Assembly (NCBI RefSeq): GCF_003315035.1
Contig: NZ_QNRE01000002.1
Location: 896,033-960,032 of the forward strand
Length of the DNA: 64,000 bases
Direction of reading: 5' to 3'
Source: Nocardia puris
GTDB taxonomy: Bacteria > Actinomycetota > Actinomycetes > Mycobacteriales > Mycobacteriaceae
In this document: in pieces, positions 1 through 10,070 of the stretch
Layout of the letters: each line of letters opens with the position of its first letter
How positions within the stretch are numbered: the stretch's first letter is position 1
Made by a program: the position numbers and the translations under genes
The notes under the pieces: generated by a model
Told to the model about the DNA's origin: nothing
Databases searched by the model: none
The model's input: only the letters and a program-made list of their open reading frames with translations

Positions 1-2270
1 TCCGCGGCGTCCGGCTCCGCCCCGCCCGGCTCGTGCCCGAGTTCGGCGGACAGCTTGCGCAGCAGATCGATGGCGGCCTCGGCGATCACGGTGCCGGGCG
101 GGAAGATCGCCGCCGCGCCGGCCTCGTAGAGCTCGTCGAAGTCGCCCGGCGGGATGACGCCGCCGACGATGACCATGATGTCGGGACGACCGACCTCGGT
201 CAGCGCCTGCCGCAGGGCGGGCACCAGCGTGAGGTGGCCCGCCGCGAGCGACGACACACCGACGACGTGCACGTCGTTGTCGGCCGCCTGCTGCGCCACC
301 TCCTCGGGCGTCTGGAACAGCGGGCCCACGTCCACGTCGAAGCCGAGATCGGCGAAGGCCGTGGCGATCACCTTCTGACCGCGATCGTGGCCGTCCTGGC
401 CCATCTTGGCGACCAGGATGCGCGGGCGGCGGCCCTCGGCCTCGGCGAACTCCTCGACCAGTTCGCTCGCCTTGGTGATATTGGTGACCTTGCCTGCCTC
501 ATCGCGGTACACGCCCGACAGCGTACGGATCTCGGCCTGGTGCCGCCCGTACACCTTCTCCAGCGCGTCGGAGATCTCCCCGACGGTGGCCTTGGCGCGC
601 GCCGCGTCGATGGCCAGGGCCAGCAGGTTGTTCGCCATGCCGCCCTCGGAAGACCCCGCGGCACGGGTCAATTCGGCCAGCGCCCGCTCCACCGCCGCCG
701 GATCGCGTTCGGCGCGCAGGCGTTCCAGCTTCTCGATCTGTTCGGCGCGCACCCGCGAGTTCTCGACCTTGAGGACCTCGACCTGCTGGTCCTCCTCCAC
801 CTGGTACTTGTTGACGCCGATCACCGGCTGCTGGCCGGTGTCGATGCGCGCCTGGGTGCGGGCGGCCGCCTCCTCGATGCGCAGCTTCGGGATGCCCTCG
901 CCGATGGCCTGGGCCATCCCGCCGTGCGCCTCCACCTCGGCGATGTGCGCGCGGGCGCGGTTGGCCAGCTGGTGGGTCAGCCATTCCACGTAGTAGGAGC
1001 CGCCCCACGGGTCGATGGGCCGCGTGGTGTTGGACTCCTGCTGGATGAGCAGCTGGGTGTTGCGGGCGATGCGCGCGGAGAAGTCGGTGGGCAGCGCCAG
1101 CGCCTCGTCGAGTGCGTTGGTGTGCAGCGACTGAGTGTGCCCCTGGGTCGCGGCCATCGCCTCGATGCAGGTGCGCGCCACATTGTTGTAGGCGTCCTGC
1201 GCCGTGAGCGACCAGCCCGAGGTCTGCGAATGGGTGCGCAGCGACAGCGATTTCGCGCTCTTGGGATTGAACTTCGCGACCAGCTCGCTCCAGAGCAGCC
1301 GTCCCGCACGGAGTTTGGCGACCTCCATGAAGAAGTTCATGCCGATCGCCCAGAAGAACGACAGGCGCGGCGCGAACTTGTCGACCTCCATGCCCGCGTC
1401 GATGCCCGCGCGGATGTACTCGACACCGTCGGCGAGGGTGTAGGCGAGCTCCAGATCCGCTGTCGCCCCGGCCTCTTGGATGTGGTAGCCGGAGATGGAG
1501 ATCGAGTTGAACTTCGGCATCTTCGCGCTGGTGTAGGCGAAGATGTCGGAGATGATCCGCATCGAGGGCTTGGGCGGGTAGATGTAGGTGTTGCGGACCA
1601 TGAACTCTTTCAGAATGTCGTTCTGAATCGTTCCGGCCAGCTGTTCGGGCTCGACGCCCTGTTCCTCGGCGGCCACGACGTAGAGGGCGAGGATCGGCAG
1701 CACCGCGCCGTTCATCGTCATCGACACCGAGACCTGGTCCAGCGGAATGTGATCGAAGAGCTGGCGCATGTCCAGGATCGAGTCGATCGCCACGCCCGCC
1801 ATGCCGACGTCACCCTGCACGCGCGGATGATCGGAGTCGTACCCGCGGTGGGTGGCGAGGTCGAACGCGACCGACAGACCCTTCTGCCCGGCCTGAAGGT
1901 TGCGGCGGTAGAAGGCGTTCGAGTCGGCCGCGGTGGAGAAGCCCGCGTACTGGCGGATGGTCCACGGCTGGTTGACGTACATCGTCGGGTACGGGCCGCG
2001 CACGAACGGCGCGATGCCCGGCACGCTGTCGAGCGGATAGCCCTCGGCCGCGACGGCATCCCGGTCGGCCTTGGTGAACACCGGTGGCACCTCGATGCCT
2101 TCCGGCGTGGACCACACCAGCTGTTCGGGGGTGTAGTGGTTCGCCGTCGCGGCGGTGCGCACGAACTCCTCGACCCGGGCGGCGTCCACCGCGGCGGGTT
2201 CGGGCGCCCGCTCCTCGAGCGGTACGTCGGCGAAATTGCCGATCAGGTGCTTGATCTCACGCGTTGTCAT
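1..2270 (-). CDS. mutB: Methylmalonyl-CoA mutase large (alpha) subunit, 3' end outside window
   Basis: Adenosylcobalamin-dependent interconversion of (R)-methylmalonyl-CoA and succinyl-CoA in propionate, odd-chain and branched-chain catabolism; cytoplasmic heterodimer with MutA. About 756 codons are visible from the ATG at 2270-2268 and the frame is open to the window edge. The N-terminal barrel carries the family segment [20 protein letters not shown], and the C-terminal cobalamin domain has the base-off ligand motif DxHxxG (GQDGHDRG, near 380-405). The start overlaps the mutA stop by one base (TGATG), so the two are translationally coupled. Only the last residues are missing. The matching Mycobacterium tuberculosis pair is Rv1492/Rv1493. 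Confidence 0.95.
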   Translation of the reverse strand, partial: MTTREIKHLIGNFADVPLEERAPEPAAVDAARVEEFVRTAATANHYTPEQLVWSTPEGIEVPPVFTKADRDAVAAEGYPLDSVPGIAPFVRGPYPTMYVNQPWTIRQYAGFSTAADSNAFYRRNLQAGQKGLSVAFDLATHRGYDSDHPRVQGDVGMAGVAIDSILDMRQLFDHIPLDQVSVSMTMNGAVLPILALYVVAAEEQGVEPEQLAGTIQNDILKEFMVRNTYIYPPKPSMRIISDIFAYTSAKMPKFNSISISGYHIQEAGATADLELAYTLADGVEYIRAGIDAGMEVDKFAPRLSFFWAIGMNFFMEVAKLRAGRLLWSELVAKFNPKSAKSLSLRTHSQTSGWSLTAQDAYNNVARTCIEAMAATQGHTQSLHTNALDEALALPTDFSARIARNTQLLIQQESNTTRPIDPWGGSYYVEWLTHQLANRARAHIAEVEAHGGMAQAIGEGIPKLRIEEAAARTQARIDTGQQPVIGVNKYQVEEDQQVEVLKVENSRVRAEQIEKLERLRAERDPAAVERALAELTRAAGSSEGGMANNLLALAIDAARAKATVGEISDALEKVYGRHQAEIRTLSGVYRDEAGKVTNITKASELVEEFAEAEGRRPRILVAKMGQDGHDRGQKVIATAFADLGFDVDVGPLFQTPEEVAQQAADNDVHVVGVSSLAAGHLTLVPALRQALTEVGRPDIMVIVGGVIPPGDFDELYEAGAAAIFPPGTVIAEAAIDLLRKLSAELGHEPGGAEPDAA

Positions 2271-4156
2271 CAGGCTCCCACCTTCTCCAGCAGGCCCGAC
2301 AGGGCGGCGACCGCGTCGATCTTCGCGGCCAGGAACCCGTCCGGGCGCTGGGCGCCGTCCAGCTCGGCCACGGACTTCGCCGCGCCGGCCAGCAGCACCG
2401 TCTCCACACCGGCGGCGCGCAGCGCGTCGACCGCCGGGCCCGCGTCCGTGCCGTAGCGCGCGTCCGACCCGCACAGCACCGCGATGCCCGCACCGGATTC
2501 CCGTGCGGCCGCGCCGATTCCGTCCAGGTCGAGCGGGCCGGGGTTGATCGATTCGATCCCGCCCGAGGCCAGCAGGTTCGCGATGAACGTGACCCGCACG
2601 TTGTGCTCAGCCACGGTGCCGAGCGGCACCAGCAGCGCCTTGGGGCGCGCGCCCGTGGCGGCGAGGAAGGCGTCGGAGCGGTCGCGCAGCGCTTCGAACG
2701 CCGCGCCGTAGCGCGCCACCCGGCCGGGCACGCGCGCCGCCTCCGACAGCGGCTGCTCCCCCAGGTTCGGGAATTCGTTGACGCCGGTGACGGCCGTCTT
2801 CCGGTGCGCGACATCTCTGTCGCGCGCCGCCTTGGTCTCGGCGATGCGCTCGGCGAGCAGGCCCGACTCGAGGGCGGCCAGGTAGCCGCCCGCGGCCTCC
2901 AGCTCTTGCATGAATTCCCATGCCTTGACGGCTAATTCGGCGGTCAGGTCCTCCACGTACCAGGAGCCGGCGCCGGGGTCGCGCACGTGGCCGAGGTGGG
3001 ATTCCTCGAGCAGCAGCAGCTGGGTGTTGCGGGCCATGCGGTCCGAGAACGACTTGGAGACACCGAGCTCGCCCGGGGGCAGCGGCGAATCGAAGGGCAG
3101 CACCGTGACGGTGTCGGCCCCGCCGACGCCCGCGCCGAACGCGGCCAGCGTGGTGCGCAGCATGTTCACCCAGGGATCGCGCCGGCTCATCATCGCGGCC
3201 GAGGTGACGGCGTGCTGGGGCGCGCCGCCGAAATCCGGTGCGCCGCAGACGTGGGCGACGCGCGCCCAGAGGCGGCGCGCGGCGCGGAATTTCGCGAGGG
3301 TGGCGAACTGGTCGTCGGTGGCGGCGAACCGGAACTCCAGCTGCCCCAGGGCATCCGCCAGGTCCGCGCCCTCGGTGAGCGCGCGCAGGTATTCGAGTCC
3401 GGCGGCGATCGCGGCGCCGAGTTCCTGCGCGTCGGAGGCGCCCGCGTCGTGGAAGACGGTGCCGTCCACGGTGATCGCGCGCACCGTCTCCGCGCGGGCG
3501 ATCGCGCGACCGGCCAGCACCACGGCCTCGGCGGTGTCCACGTCCTCGAGGCCGGCGAAGCGGCTGGTGAGCGGTGCGGCGCCGAGGGAGAGCCGGATGT
3601 CGGCGCGGTCGCCCGCGGGCTGGTAGCCGTCGAGGAGGCCGAACACGGCGGTGGCCGCCTCGGACACCTGCGCGCCCGCGTCCAGGGTGAGCGGCGCGAG
3701 TTCGTAGAGCAGGCCCTCCAGCGCAGCGGGCAGTGCGGCCACGGGCACGCCGCGCGTTCCGGCGCCGAGCCACACGGCGCTCACGCCGTTCTCCAGTCCG
3801 GTGAGGATCTCGCGCTTGGCGACGGCGGGGTCGGCATCGCCCACGTAAGCGCTGACGAACCAGCCGCGATGCACGTCGCGGGTGGCGTCGCGGCCGCGCA
3901 CGAACGGGAACTCGCCGGGCAGCGGCAGCTCGGGGCGCTCGTCGCGCAGCGTGTAGAGGGGGGCGACGGTCAGGCCGTCGTAGGTGGTCTGCTCGAGCAG
4001 CCGCTCCGGCTCGTCCGGCAGTTCGGTGATCTCGACCCGGCGCGCCTTGGCGAGGACTCCCGCCACACCCTTGCGCCAGGCGTCGTACTGCGGCACGACA
4101 CCCTCGGGGCGATCCGCGACCTCCCCGCCCGGGGGCGGATCTGAAGCAATCGGCAT
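2270..4156 (-). CDS. mutA: Methylmalonyl-CoA mutase small (beta) subunit
   Basis: A 628-residue partner of MutB; the family's small subunit has the same barrel-plus-flavodoxin fold but binds no cobalamin. The C-terminal Rossmann-like part is present, but the position of the MutB DxHxxG motif reads instead [14 protein letters not shown], as expected for a non-catalytic subunit. I chose the ATG at 4156 ([10 protein letters not shown]), preceded by an AGAGGAAC ribosome-binding sequence; a GTG 17 codons upstream is also open but has a poorer site. First gene of a mutA-mutB operon. No cobalamin riboswitch was seen in the 184 bases upstream. Confidence 0.93.
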   Translation of the reverse strand: MPIASDPPPGGEVADRPEGVVPQYDAWRKGVAGVLAKARRVEITELPDEPERLLEQTTYDGLTVAPLYTLRDERPELPLPGEFPFVRGRDATRDVHRGWFVSAYVGDADPAVAKREILTGLENGVSAVWLGAGTRGVPVAALPAALEGLLYELAPLTLDAGAQVSEAATAVFGLLDGYQPAGDRADIRLSLGAAPLTSRFAGLEDVDTAEAVVLAGRAIARAETVRAITVDGTVFHDAGASDAQELGAAIAAGLEYLRALTEGADLADALGQLEFRFAATDDQFATLAKFRAARRLWARVAHVCGAPDFGGAPQHAVTSAAMMSRRDPWVNMLRTTLAAFGAGVGGADTVTVLPFDSPLPPGELGVSKSFSDRMARNTQLLLLEESHLGHVRDPGAGSWYVEDLTAELAVKAWEFMQELEAAGGYLAALESGLLAERIAETKAARDRDVAHRKTAVTGVNEFPNLGEQPLSEAARVPGRVARYGAAFEALRDRSDAFLAATGARPKALLVPLGTVAEHNVRVTFIANLLASGGIESINPGPLDLDGIGAAARESGAGIAVLCGSDARYGTDAGPAVDALRAAGVETVLLAGAAKSVAELDGAQRPDGFLAAKIDAVAALSGLLEKVGA

Positions 4157-4340
4157 AGCTGGTGTTCCTCTTCTGTTCGACCCACGGGACGCACCACTGG
4201 CAAACACTCACTTCCGCCGCGTTTGCGCTGGTCAGCGCACACTTCGGTTAACGAGTATTCGTCCCGTTCCCCTCGATGCTAGCGGTCCGGCGCGCGCGGG
4301 TTGACCCTGGCCGCCACTACCAACCGGTAACCTGTCGCGG

Positions 4341-5033
4341 GTGACCAGGCTGCTCAGGAACCCGCGTATCGTCGCGCTGCTCGCCGGGGTGGGCGCGCTC
4401 TGCGCCGCCGCGCTGCTGGTTCCGCTGCCCGGTCCCGCGCGCATCCAGGAGTGGGCGGGGACGGCCGGTCCGTGGTTGCCGGTGCTGTTCTTCGTGGTGT
4501 ACGCGCTGGTCGCGGTCGCACCCGTCCCCCGGACCGTGCTCACGGTGAGCTGCGGGGTGTTGTTCGGGTCGCTGCTGGGTGTGATCGTCGCGCTCGCGGC
4601 GACCACGGTGGCGGCGGCATTGGCGTTCCAGCTCGTGCGGGCGCTGGACCGCAACAAGGTCGCCTCCCGCATCCGGCACCCGGCGGTCACGGCGATCGAC
4701 GACCGGTTGCGCCGGCGCGGCTGGCTGGCCGTCGGCTCCCTGCGGATGATCTCCTTCGCCCCGTTCTCGGTGGTGAACTACTGCTGCGGACTGTCCTCCG
4801 TGCGCTTCTGGCCCTACCTCGCGGCCACCCTGGCCGGGTCCGCGCCCGGCACCATCGCCACCGTCGTCCTCGCCGACGCGCTCACCGGCGGCTCCCATCC
4901 GGCGATGCTGGTCGTCTCCGGTGTGTGCCTGGCTATCGGTTTCGCTGGGCTGCTGGTCGACGCGCGCTGGAAGCCGGAACCGGTGGAGTCCGAAACGGTT
5001 CCGGTCGCCGAACCGGTCGGCGCGCGCGACTGA
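4341..5033 (+). CDS. TVP38/TMEM64 (DedA-like, SNARE-associated) membrane protein
   Basis: A 230-residue polytopic membrane protein of the TVP38/TMEM64 family (VTT domain). It starts at GTG 4341, with an N-terminal hydrophobic helix, a central hairpin and the family-typical segment GVLFGSLLGVIVALAATTVA, followed by a basic amphipathic stretch and SLRMISFAPFSVVNYCCG. The C-terminal tail is acidic and hydrophilic. The family is linked to membrane homeostasis and lipid scrambling, but the substrate is unknown. Divergent from mutA, the same position and orientation as Rv1491c in M. tuberculosis. Confidence 0.85.
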   Translation: MTRLLRNPRIVALLAGVGALCAAALLVPLPGPARIQEWAGTAGPWLPVLFFVVYALVAVAPVPRTVLTVSCGVLFGSLLGVIVALAATTVAAALAFQLVRALDRNKVASRIRHPAVTAIDDRLRRRGWLAVGSLRMISFAPFSVVNYCCGLSSVRFWPYLAATLAGSAPGTIATVVLADALTGGSHPAMLVVSGVCLAIGFAGLLVDARWKPEPVESETVPVAEPVGARD

Positions 5034-5127
5034 GGGGCGAGGCCCGGACCTGACCGGCCGCGGTCCACGGCCCGGACGGGAGTACCGCGCACTCTCCGAT
5101 TCCGGTTCGACCCGCCGCGCCGTTCGC

Positions 5128-6048
5128 TCAGTCCGCGCCCAGTTCGATCGGGACGGCGGTCACCTCCGTCGGTTCGCCGCCCCGCAGCAGGGTGATCGGG
5201 GTGGGGTGGCCGATGGCGTCGGCGAACAGCAGGCGCTGGAGGGATTGGGCGTCCTCGACTTTCGCACCGCCGATGTCGAGCACGACGTCGCCGCGGCGCA
5301 GGCCCGCGCGTTCGGCCGGACCGCCGCGCACCACGTCGAAGACGCGCACTCCCCCGCCTCCGGTGGGCAGCGGGGCGGGGATGCCGATCAGTCCGAGGTA
5401 GGCGCGGCGCACGCGGCCCTCGGTGCGCAGGGTGTCGATGATGTGGCGGGTGGTGGGGTCGACGGGGATCGCCAGACCCGTGCCGATGCCCGTCACCGTG
5501 GTGAGGATGCCGATCACGCGGCCCGCCGAGTCACACAGCGCGCCACCGGCATCGACGGGGTTGGGTGTGGTGTCGGTCTGGATGACGGATTCGAGAAGGC
5601 GTCCCGCGCGGCGTGAGGTCACCGGCAGCGCGCGCCCCAGCGCACCGACCACCCCCGCGCTCACGTAAGCGCCCGGACTCAACGGACTACCCACTGCGAC
5701 AACCACTTGCCCGACGTCCAGACCGTCGGCGTCCCCGAATGTCGCGGCGTCGGGCGATCCGTCCCGCACCCGCAGCACCGCCAGATCCGACACCGGCTCG
5801 ATGCCGATCAACTCGAACCGCGACTCGCTCCCGTCGGCGAACAGCACGTCCCCACTGGTCTCGACCCCGGCGACATGCGCCGTGGTGACGAGCACGCCGT
5901 CCGCCCACACCACCGCCGAGCCTTCGGTCCGCCGCAGCCGCACCCGCGCCACCCGCGGCGCCACCTCCGCGGCCACCCCGATCACCGCGCGCGAATACGC
6001 ATCCCGCTCGACCTCGTCCACACCGACCACCTCGTCCCGCGCCGACAC
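5128..6048 (-). CDS. HtrA-like trypsin-fold protein with PDZ domain, catalytic serine absent
   Basis: About 306 residues from a GTG start (VSARDEVVGVDEV); in-frame starts exist up to 6108. The N-terminal two thirds is a chymotrypsin-fold S1C domain: the His motif reads VTTAHV and the Asp motif SDLAVLRV. The nucleophile region, normally NPGNSGG in HtrA proteins, reads NPVDAGGAL, so serine is replaced by alanine. The last ~90 residues form a PDZ domain (GVRVFDVVRGGPAERAGL). No signal peptide or membrane segment is evident, so it is probably cytoplasmic. It should bind but not cleave peptides. Convergent with the TVP38 gene. Confidence 0.8.
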   Translation of the reverse strand: MSARDEVVGVDEVERDAYSRAVIGVAAEVAPRVARVRLRRTEGSAVVWADGVLVTTAHVAGVETSGDVLFADGSESRFELIGIEPVSDLAVLRVRDGSPDAATFGDADGLDVGQVVVAVGSPLSPGAYVSAGVVGALGRALPVTSRRAGRLLESVIQTDTTPNPVDAGGALCDSAGRVIGILTTVTGIGTGLAIPVDPTTRHIIDTLRTEGRVRRAYLGLIGIPAPLPTGGGGVRVFDVVRGGPAERAGLRRGDVVLDIGGAKVEDAQSLQRLLFADAIGHPTPITLLRGGEPTEVTAVPIELGAD

Positions 6049-6679
6049 CAGTTTTTCCAGGATGCTCCTCAGACAGCACAGGCCGCACCGTGTTCGGGTA
6101 TCCCGCAAGAGAATTCGCCCAGCCGTGTCCGACCGGAGACCAGCGAGCCGGGTCGTGTCGCGAACGGCGGCGAGGCGGTCCCGCGACCCAGATCACAGCC
6201 GTGCTACCTCCGAGGGTGCCGTAGCGGCCGGGTGTCCACCGGTACGGCTGTGGGTGTGGACCGAGTCGGCGCGGGACTTTCTTCGTGATCGGGATCTGGG
6301 CCTCGCTGGCTGGTTTCGCCGCGACGGCCGGGTCGGTGCTCGCGCGCCGCCCGCTCACGGCATCGCGTGGAATGCCGTGCACGGTGGCAAGCACGCCCGG
6401 CGGGCCGAGCGGGCGGTACTGCGGGCGCACGACATCGCCGCTCTCGCCGCCGCGGTCGTGGCGCGCTTCGCGGGAGGCAGCGCATCGGCCTTGGTTCCAC
6501 GTGGTCCAGCCAGCCGATTCGATACGCGTGCCGGCATGGGCGGCGGTTCGACCGACCGAAGTGGCGAAGCGGATGCGCTGCGCACGGGGATGCCGAACGC
6601 CCGTGTGCCGCCGGACGGGTGCGGCGAGGACCAACCGCCGGAGCGCTCGGCTCCGTAGCATGTGATCGCGGCGGATCGG
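6049..6679. other. 631-bp gap, no gene supported
   Basis: Several long open frames cross this region on both strands, but none has family-like sequence, a credible ribosome-binding site or convincing composition. One plus-strand frame (about 6290-6500) has a short plausible helical run, AHDIAALAAAVVARFAGG, which may be a relic of a decayed gene. I see no repeat, terminator or RNA element. Confidence 0.4.
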
Positions 6680-7474
6680 TCAGGCGGAGAAGGCCAGATA
6701 GCCCAGAATCATCAGCAATGGAACCAGACCCGCCGCGCACAGGGCCAGCAGTGTCCGCAGGCGGGTCCGGCGCAGTGCCAGGTGCGCGGCCAGTGCCGCC
6801 TCCACGTGGCGAACGCGGTCCTGCACGCCCTGCGCGCGGGCGTCGGCCGCCTCGATCGCCGCGAGCAAGGCGGCGACGGGCGCGCCGAGTTCATCGGCGT
6901 GCACCGCGCGCAGGTGGCGCGCCGCACGGGCGAGCCCGCGCTGGGTTTCGCGCACTTGCGCCACCGTGCGCTCAGCACGGTCCAGACGCGCGGAAACGTC
7001 GCGCAGCGCACCCGCGCCACCGGAGAGCCCGCCGACCAGCCCGGCCAGCGCGTCCACGTCGTCCGCCGCGTGGGCGACGACCCGCTCGGATGTCTCGTTC
7101 AGCGCGCGCAGCAGCGCGTACAGCACGCCGTGCGGGGAGCGGGTGAGCGCGGGCGTGCGCGCCATCTCGGCCACGGCGGCGTCGAACGGGACGAACGGCT
7201 CGGCGGGCTGACGCGTGACGACGAAATCGGCCCCGAGGGCGAGCACGACCCGCGCGTCCACCAAACTTTCACCGCGCGGATACCGGAACGTCACCGGGAA
7301 GTAGGCGAAACCGCCGCTCTCCCAAGGCTCGTCGGCCACGGGCGGGAAGTCGACGCCGAGGCGCTCGCGCAATACCGCGGCGGTGTTCTCGTCGGCCTCC
7401 GGCAGCGGAATCCAGTGCAGGCCGAGCACTTCGGTGTCGAAGCGGTCGACCGGAAGGCTGAGCGAGCCGGACAT
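6680..7474 (-). CDS. CorA-like protein with a single C-terminal membrane helix
   Basis: A 264-residue protein starting at ATG 7474 (MSGSLSLPVD). Residues ~1-130 resemble the alpha/beta cytosolic domain of CorA divalent-cation channels, followed by long helices (ERTVAQVRETQRGLARAARH and after) like the CorA stalk. The C-terminus has one hydrophobic helix (LLALCAAGLVPLLMILGYLA) and stops. The usual second helix and the GMN selectivity motif between the two are missing, so ion transport by the normal CorA mechanism is doubtful. The frame extends 20 codons further upstream. Family assignment is by overall pattern only. Confidence 0.6.
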   Translation of the reverse strand: MSGSLSLPVDRFDTEVLGLHWIPLPEADENTAAVLRERLGVDFPPVADEPWESGGFAYFPVTFRYPRGESLVDARVVLALGADFVVTRQPAEPFVPFDAAVAEMARTPALTRSPHGVLYALLRALNETSERVVAHAADDVDALAGLVGGLSGGAGALRDVSARLDRAERTVAQVRETQRGLARAARHLRAVHADELGAPVAALLAAIEAADARAQGVQDRVRHVEAALAAHLALRRTRLRTLLALCAAGLVPLLMILGYLAFSA

Positions 7475-7629
7475 GGGTGGGCGCTCCCGTGGGCTGTCGG
7501 ACGAGGGGGCTGCGCGCGTCGCGCCACCGTCCATTAGTAGCCCGCGACTCCCGCCGCGTCAACGTGACCACGCCGACCGTATTGCCCAGCACCGCAACGG
7601 GATCGGCACGGGCGCACCGACCCGGCGAT

Positions 7630-7986
7630 TCAGCCCGCGGTGGTGAGCCCGCACAGGAAATCGGAGCGCACGTGCGCGCCGTCGAGGAACTCGGCGCCGG
7701 TCAGCCCGAGGCGGCTGGTCACCAACTCCATGGCCATGCGCAGCACCTCCGCCTCGGTGGGGGCGACGACCTGCGACTGCTCGAGCCGGGTCTCGCGCTC
7801 CACCCGCACCCGGCAGCGCCAGCCCGCCCGCTCCGGGAACTGCGCGGGGCGCCCGATCGTCACCGACACCTGCGTGCCCTCGCGCTGGAACTCCTTGACC
7901 GCGATCTGGTCCTCCCGCAACGCGCCCGGCGGAGTCACGCCGGGCACGCGGGCAGGCAACGCCGCAGCTACGGGCCGGTACTGCAT
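7630..7986 (-). CDS. Conserved hypothetical protein (Rv1489 position)
   Basis: A 118-residue soluble protein starting at ATG 7986 (MQYRPVAAALPARVPG) with GGGAGA just upstream; the frame is open further upstream, but without a better site. No known catalytic motif. It ends with an alpha/beta segment and a short hydrophobic tail. It lies downstream of the SPFH gene on the same strand but beyond a terminator-like hairpin, so it is probably transcribed separately. Placement matches the small conserved Rv1489 of the M. tuberculosis locus, as recalled. Confidence 0.6.
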   Translation of the reverse strand: MQYRPVAAALPARVPGVTPPGALREDQIAVKEFQREGTQVSVTIGRPAQFPERAGWRCRVRVERETRLEQSQVVAPTEAEVLRMAMELVTSRLGLTGAEFLDGAHVRSDFLCGLTTAG

Positions 7987-8163
7987 CGAAGTCTCCCGGA
8001 TTCGTCGGTTCGGTCGCGCGCTGTTCTCAGCGACGCCCAGAACCGTAGTCGGACACATCGGACTCTGCAACTTTTCAGCAAATCATCGCGCGCCGGGTCG
8101 TGAGACCCCGCTCACCTGGTCACCTACCCACCCCGAGCGCATTCGAACGTGCGGAGACGCAGA

Positions 8164-8197
8164 ACGCCCCGCTACCCGGGATCGGGTGGCGGGGCGT
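8164..8197 (-). terminator. Hairpin terminator of the NfeD-SPFH operon
   Basis: A 9-bp perfect stem (ACGCCCCGC / GCGGGGCGT), then one wobble pair, an ACCC/GGGT extension and a short loop. It lies just past the stop of the SPFH gene. There is no T-run, as is common in high-GC actinobacteria. Confidence 0.65.
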
Positions 8198-8210
8198 GCC
8201 GAGGATGTCG

Positions 8211-9506
8211 TCAGCGCCGGTAGTTCTCCGGCGGCTGCCACGGCCGTCCGTGCGGGTCGTCCGGACGGTAGCCCGGCTGCTGCTGCGGGGGTTGCTGCTG
8301 TTGCGGCGGGTAGGGCTGCTGCGGTTGCGGCGGCGCCGGCTCCGCGGGCGGGGCCGGGGGCTTCTCCAGATCGCGCGGGCGCGCCGGCGGCGTGGGGGTG
8401 AGCGGGGCCAGCCCCTCGACCGGCGTCCGGGCGCTGGCCTCGGCGGCGCGAACGGCGCGTTCGATGGTCGGGTCGGGCGCGGTGTCGAACCAGTCCGCCA
8501 CATCCGAGTCGTCCTCCACCTTCACCGGCGGGACGTCCTCCTGCGGAGGCTCGTAGCGGAACACGCCGTCCTCGCCCTGCGTGGCGAAGTTCTTGGCGAA
8601 CCCTTCCAGGGCCTTGCCGAAATCGCTGGGCACCAGCCACACCTTGTTGGCATCGCCGCGCGCCACCATCGGCAGCGTCTGCATGTACTGGTAGGCCAGC
8701 AGTTCCGGCGTCGGCTTGCCGGATTTGATTGCGGCGAACACCTTTTCGATGGCCTTCGCCTGACCTTGCGCCTGCAGGTAGGCGGCGGCGCGCTCACCCT
8801 GGGCCCGCAGGATGCGGCTCTGGCGCTCGCCCTCGGCGGACAGGATCGCCGACTGCTTGGCGCCCTCGGCGGAGAGGATTTGCGCCTGCTTGGCGCCCTC
8901 GGCCGTCTTGATCTGCGATTCGCGCGTGCCCTCGGCGGTGAGGATCATGGCGCGCTTCTCGCGGTCGGCCTTCATCTGCTTCTCCATCGACTCCTGGATC
9001 GACGGGGGCGGATCGATGGCCTTGAGCTCGACCCGCGCCACGCGCAGGCCCCAGCGACCGGTGGCCTCGTCCAGGACGCCGCGCAGCTGGCTGTTGATCT
9101 GGTCGCGGGAGGTGAGCGTCTCCTCGAGCGTCATGCCGCCGACCACGTTGCGCAGGGTAGTGACGGTGAGCTGCTCCACGGCGGCGATGTAGTTGCTGAT
9201 CTCGTAGACCGCGGCCTGCGGACTGGTGACCTGGAAATACACCACCGAATCGATCTGCAAGGTCAGGTTGTCCTGGGTGATCACCGGCTGCGGCGGGAAC
9301 GACACCACGCGCTCGCGCAGGTCCACCTTCGCGCGGATGCGGTCGGCGAACGGCACCAGGAACGTCAGCTGCCCGGACACGGTGCGTGAGTACCGGCCGA
9401 GCCGCTCGATCACCGCGGCCTCGGCCTGCGGCACCAGCGCGATCGACTTGAACACCACCACCACGACCAGCAGCACCAGTACGGCGGCGACGATCAGTAC
9501 AGCCAT
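8211..9506 (-). CDS. SPFH/Band 7 (stomatin-like) membrane protein with Pro/Gln-rich tail
   Basis: 431 residues from ATG 9506, which overlaps the NfeD stop by one base. An N-terminal membrane anchor (LIVAAVLVLLVVVVVF) is followed by a Band 7 domain (~25-190, with GLRVARVELKAIDPPPSIQE) and a long helical repeat of alanine/glutamate-rich AEG-AEG heptads (TAEGAKQAQILSAEG) typical of oligomerising SPFH proteins. The last ~60 residues are proline/glutamine-rich. SPFH-NfeD pairs form membrane microdomain scaffolds and are linked to protein quality control. Corresponds to Rv1488. Confidence 0.9.
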   Translation of the reverse strand: MAVLIVAAVLVLLVVVVVFKSIALVPQAEAAVIERLGRYSRTVSGQLTFLVPFADRIRAKVDLRERVVSFPPQPVITQDNLTLQIDSVVYFQVTSPQAAVYEISNYIAAVEQLTVTTLRNVVGGMTLEETLTSRDQINSQLRGVLDEATGRWGLRVARVELKAIDPPPSIQESMEKQMKADREKRAMILTAEGTRESQIKTAEGAKQAQILSAEGAKQSAILSAEGERQSRILRAQGERAAAYLQAQGQAKAIEKVFAAIKSGKPTPELLAYQYMQTLPMVARGDANKVWLVPSDFGKALEGFAKNFATQGEDGVFRYEPPQEDVPPVKVEDDSDVADWFDTAPDPTIERAVRAAEASARTPVEGLAPLTPTPPARPRDLEKPPAPPAEPAPPQPQQPYPPQQQQPPQQQPGYRPDDPHGRPWQPPENYRR

Positions 9507-9937
9507 CAAGGCCCCTTCCAGACGACGGCCGTCGCGCCGTCGATCCTCATCACGTACACGGTCACACCCGGCTCGTACACCTCGTCCGGGTTCATCGGCC
9601 GCGCGGTCCACTCCTCGCCGCCGAGCTTCACCCGGCCCGAATGCGCGGCGACCTCTTCCAGCACCAGCGCCGACTTACCTTGCAGCGCATCGACATTCGT
9701 GGGCACGGCGGGCGGCAGGCTGTAGCGGCGCCGCAGGATCGGGCGCACCCCCAGCATCAGCACGGCGGTGATCACCGCGAACACGATCGCGTCCACGACC
9801 AGCGAGGTGTCCGCCGCCGCGCTCACACCGGCGGTGCCGAGGGCGGCGATGCCGATCATGAGCAGCGTGAGGTCACCGGTGAGCATCTCCGCCGCCGCGA
9901 GCAGAATTCCCGCGACCAGCCAAAAAATAGCGGCCAC
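9506..9937 (-). CDS. NfeD-like membrane protein
   Basis: A 143-residue short-type NfeD protein: two to three N-terminal transmembrane helices (FWLVAGILLAAAEMLTG; VDAIVFAVITAVLMLGVRP), then a C-terminal OB-fold domain (~80-143) with GKSALVLEEVAAHSGRVKLG. It lacks the N-terminal ClpP-like protease domain of long NfeD proteins. It is first in a coupled two-gene operon with the SPFH protein, the usual arrangement, with which it is expected to assemble in the membrane. Corresponds to Rv1487. Confidence 0.9.
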   Translation of the reverse strand: MAAIFWLVAGILLAAAEMLTGDLTLLMIGIAALGTAGVSAAADTSLVVDAIVFAVITAVLMLGVRPILRRRYSLPPAVPTNVDALQGKSALVLEEVAAHSGRVKLGGEEWTARPMNPDEVYEPGVTVYVMRIDGATAVVWKGP

Positions 9938-10070
9938 ACCCCCACTCTAACCGTCCGGAGTTGATCTCGGGCCGCTCTCGGGCGACGGCGCGGCGCCCCG
10001 GGGCCGCAGGTTCGGCGAAACGCGGCGTCGCAACCGCGAAATCGCCCTGCCACCCGGTAGTTTCGAGCGG

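Noticed and set aside
33..2456. 807-codon plus-strand open frame across mutB
   Set aside because: Antisense to mutB; its sequence is a composition artefact of high-GC DNA (Arg/Gly/His-rich), while mutB has clear homology.
4157..4340. Possible cobalamin riboswitch before mutA
   Set aside because: I looked for the B12-box-type conserved sequence and did not find it; the region is short.
8211..8400. Repeated CAG/CGG-like triplets at the SPFH C-terminus
   Set aside because: Explained by the encoded Pro/Gln tail; not a separate DNA repeat.
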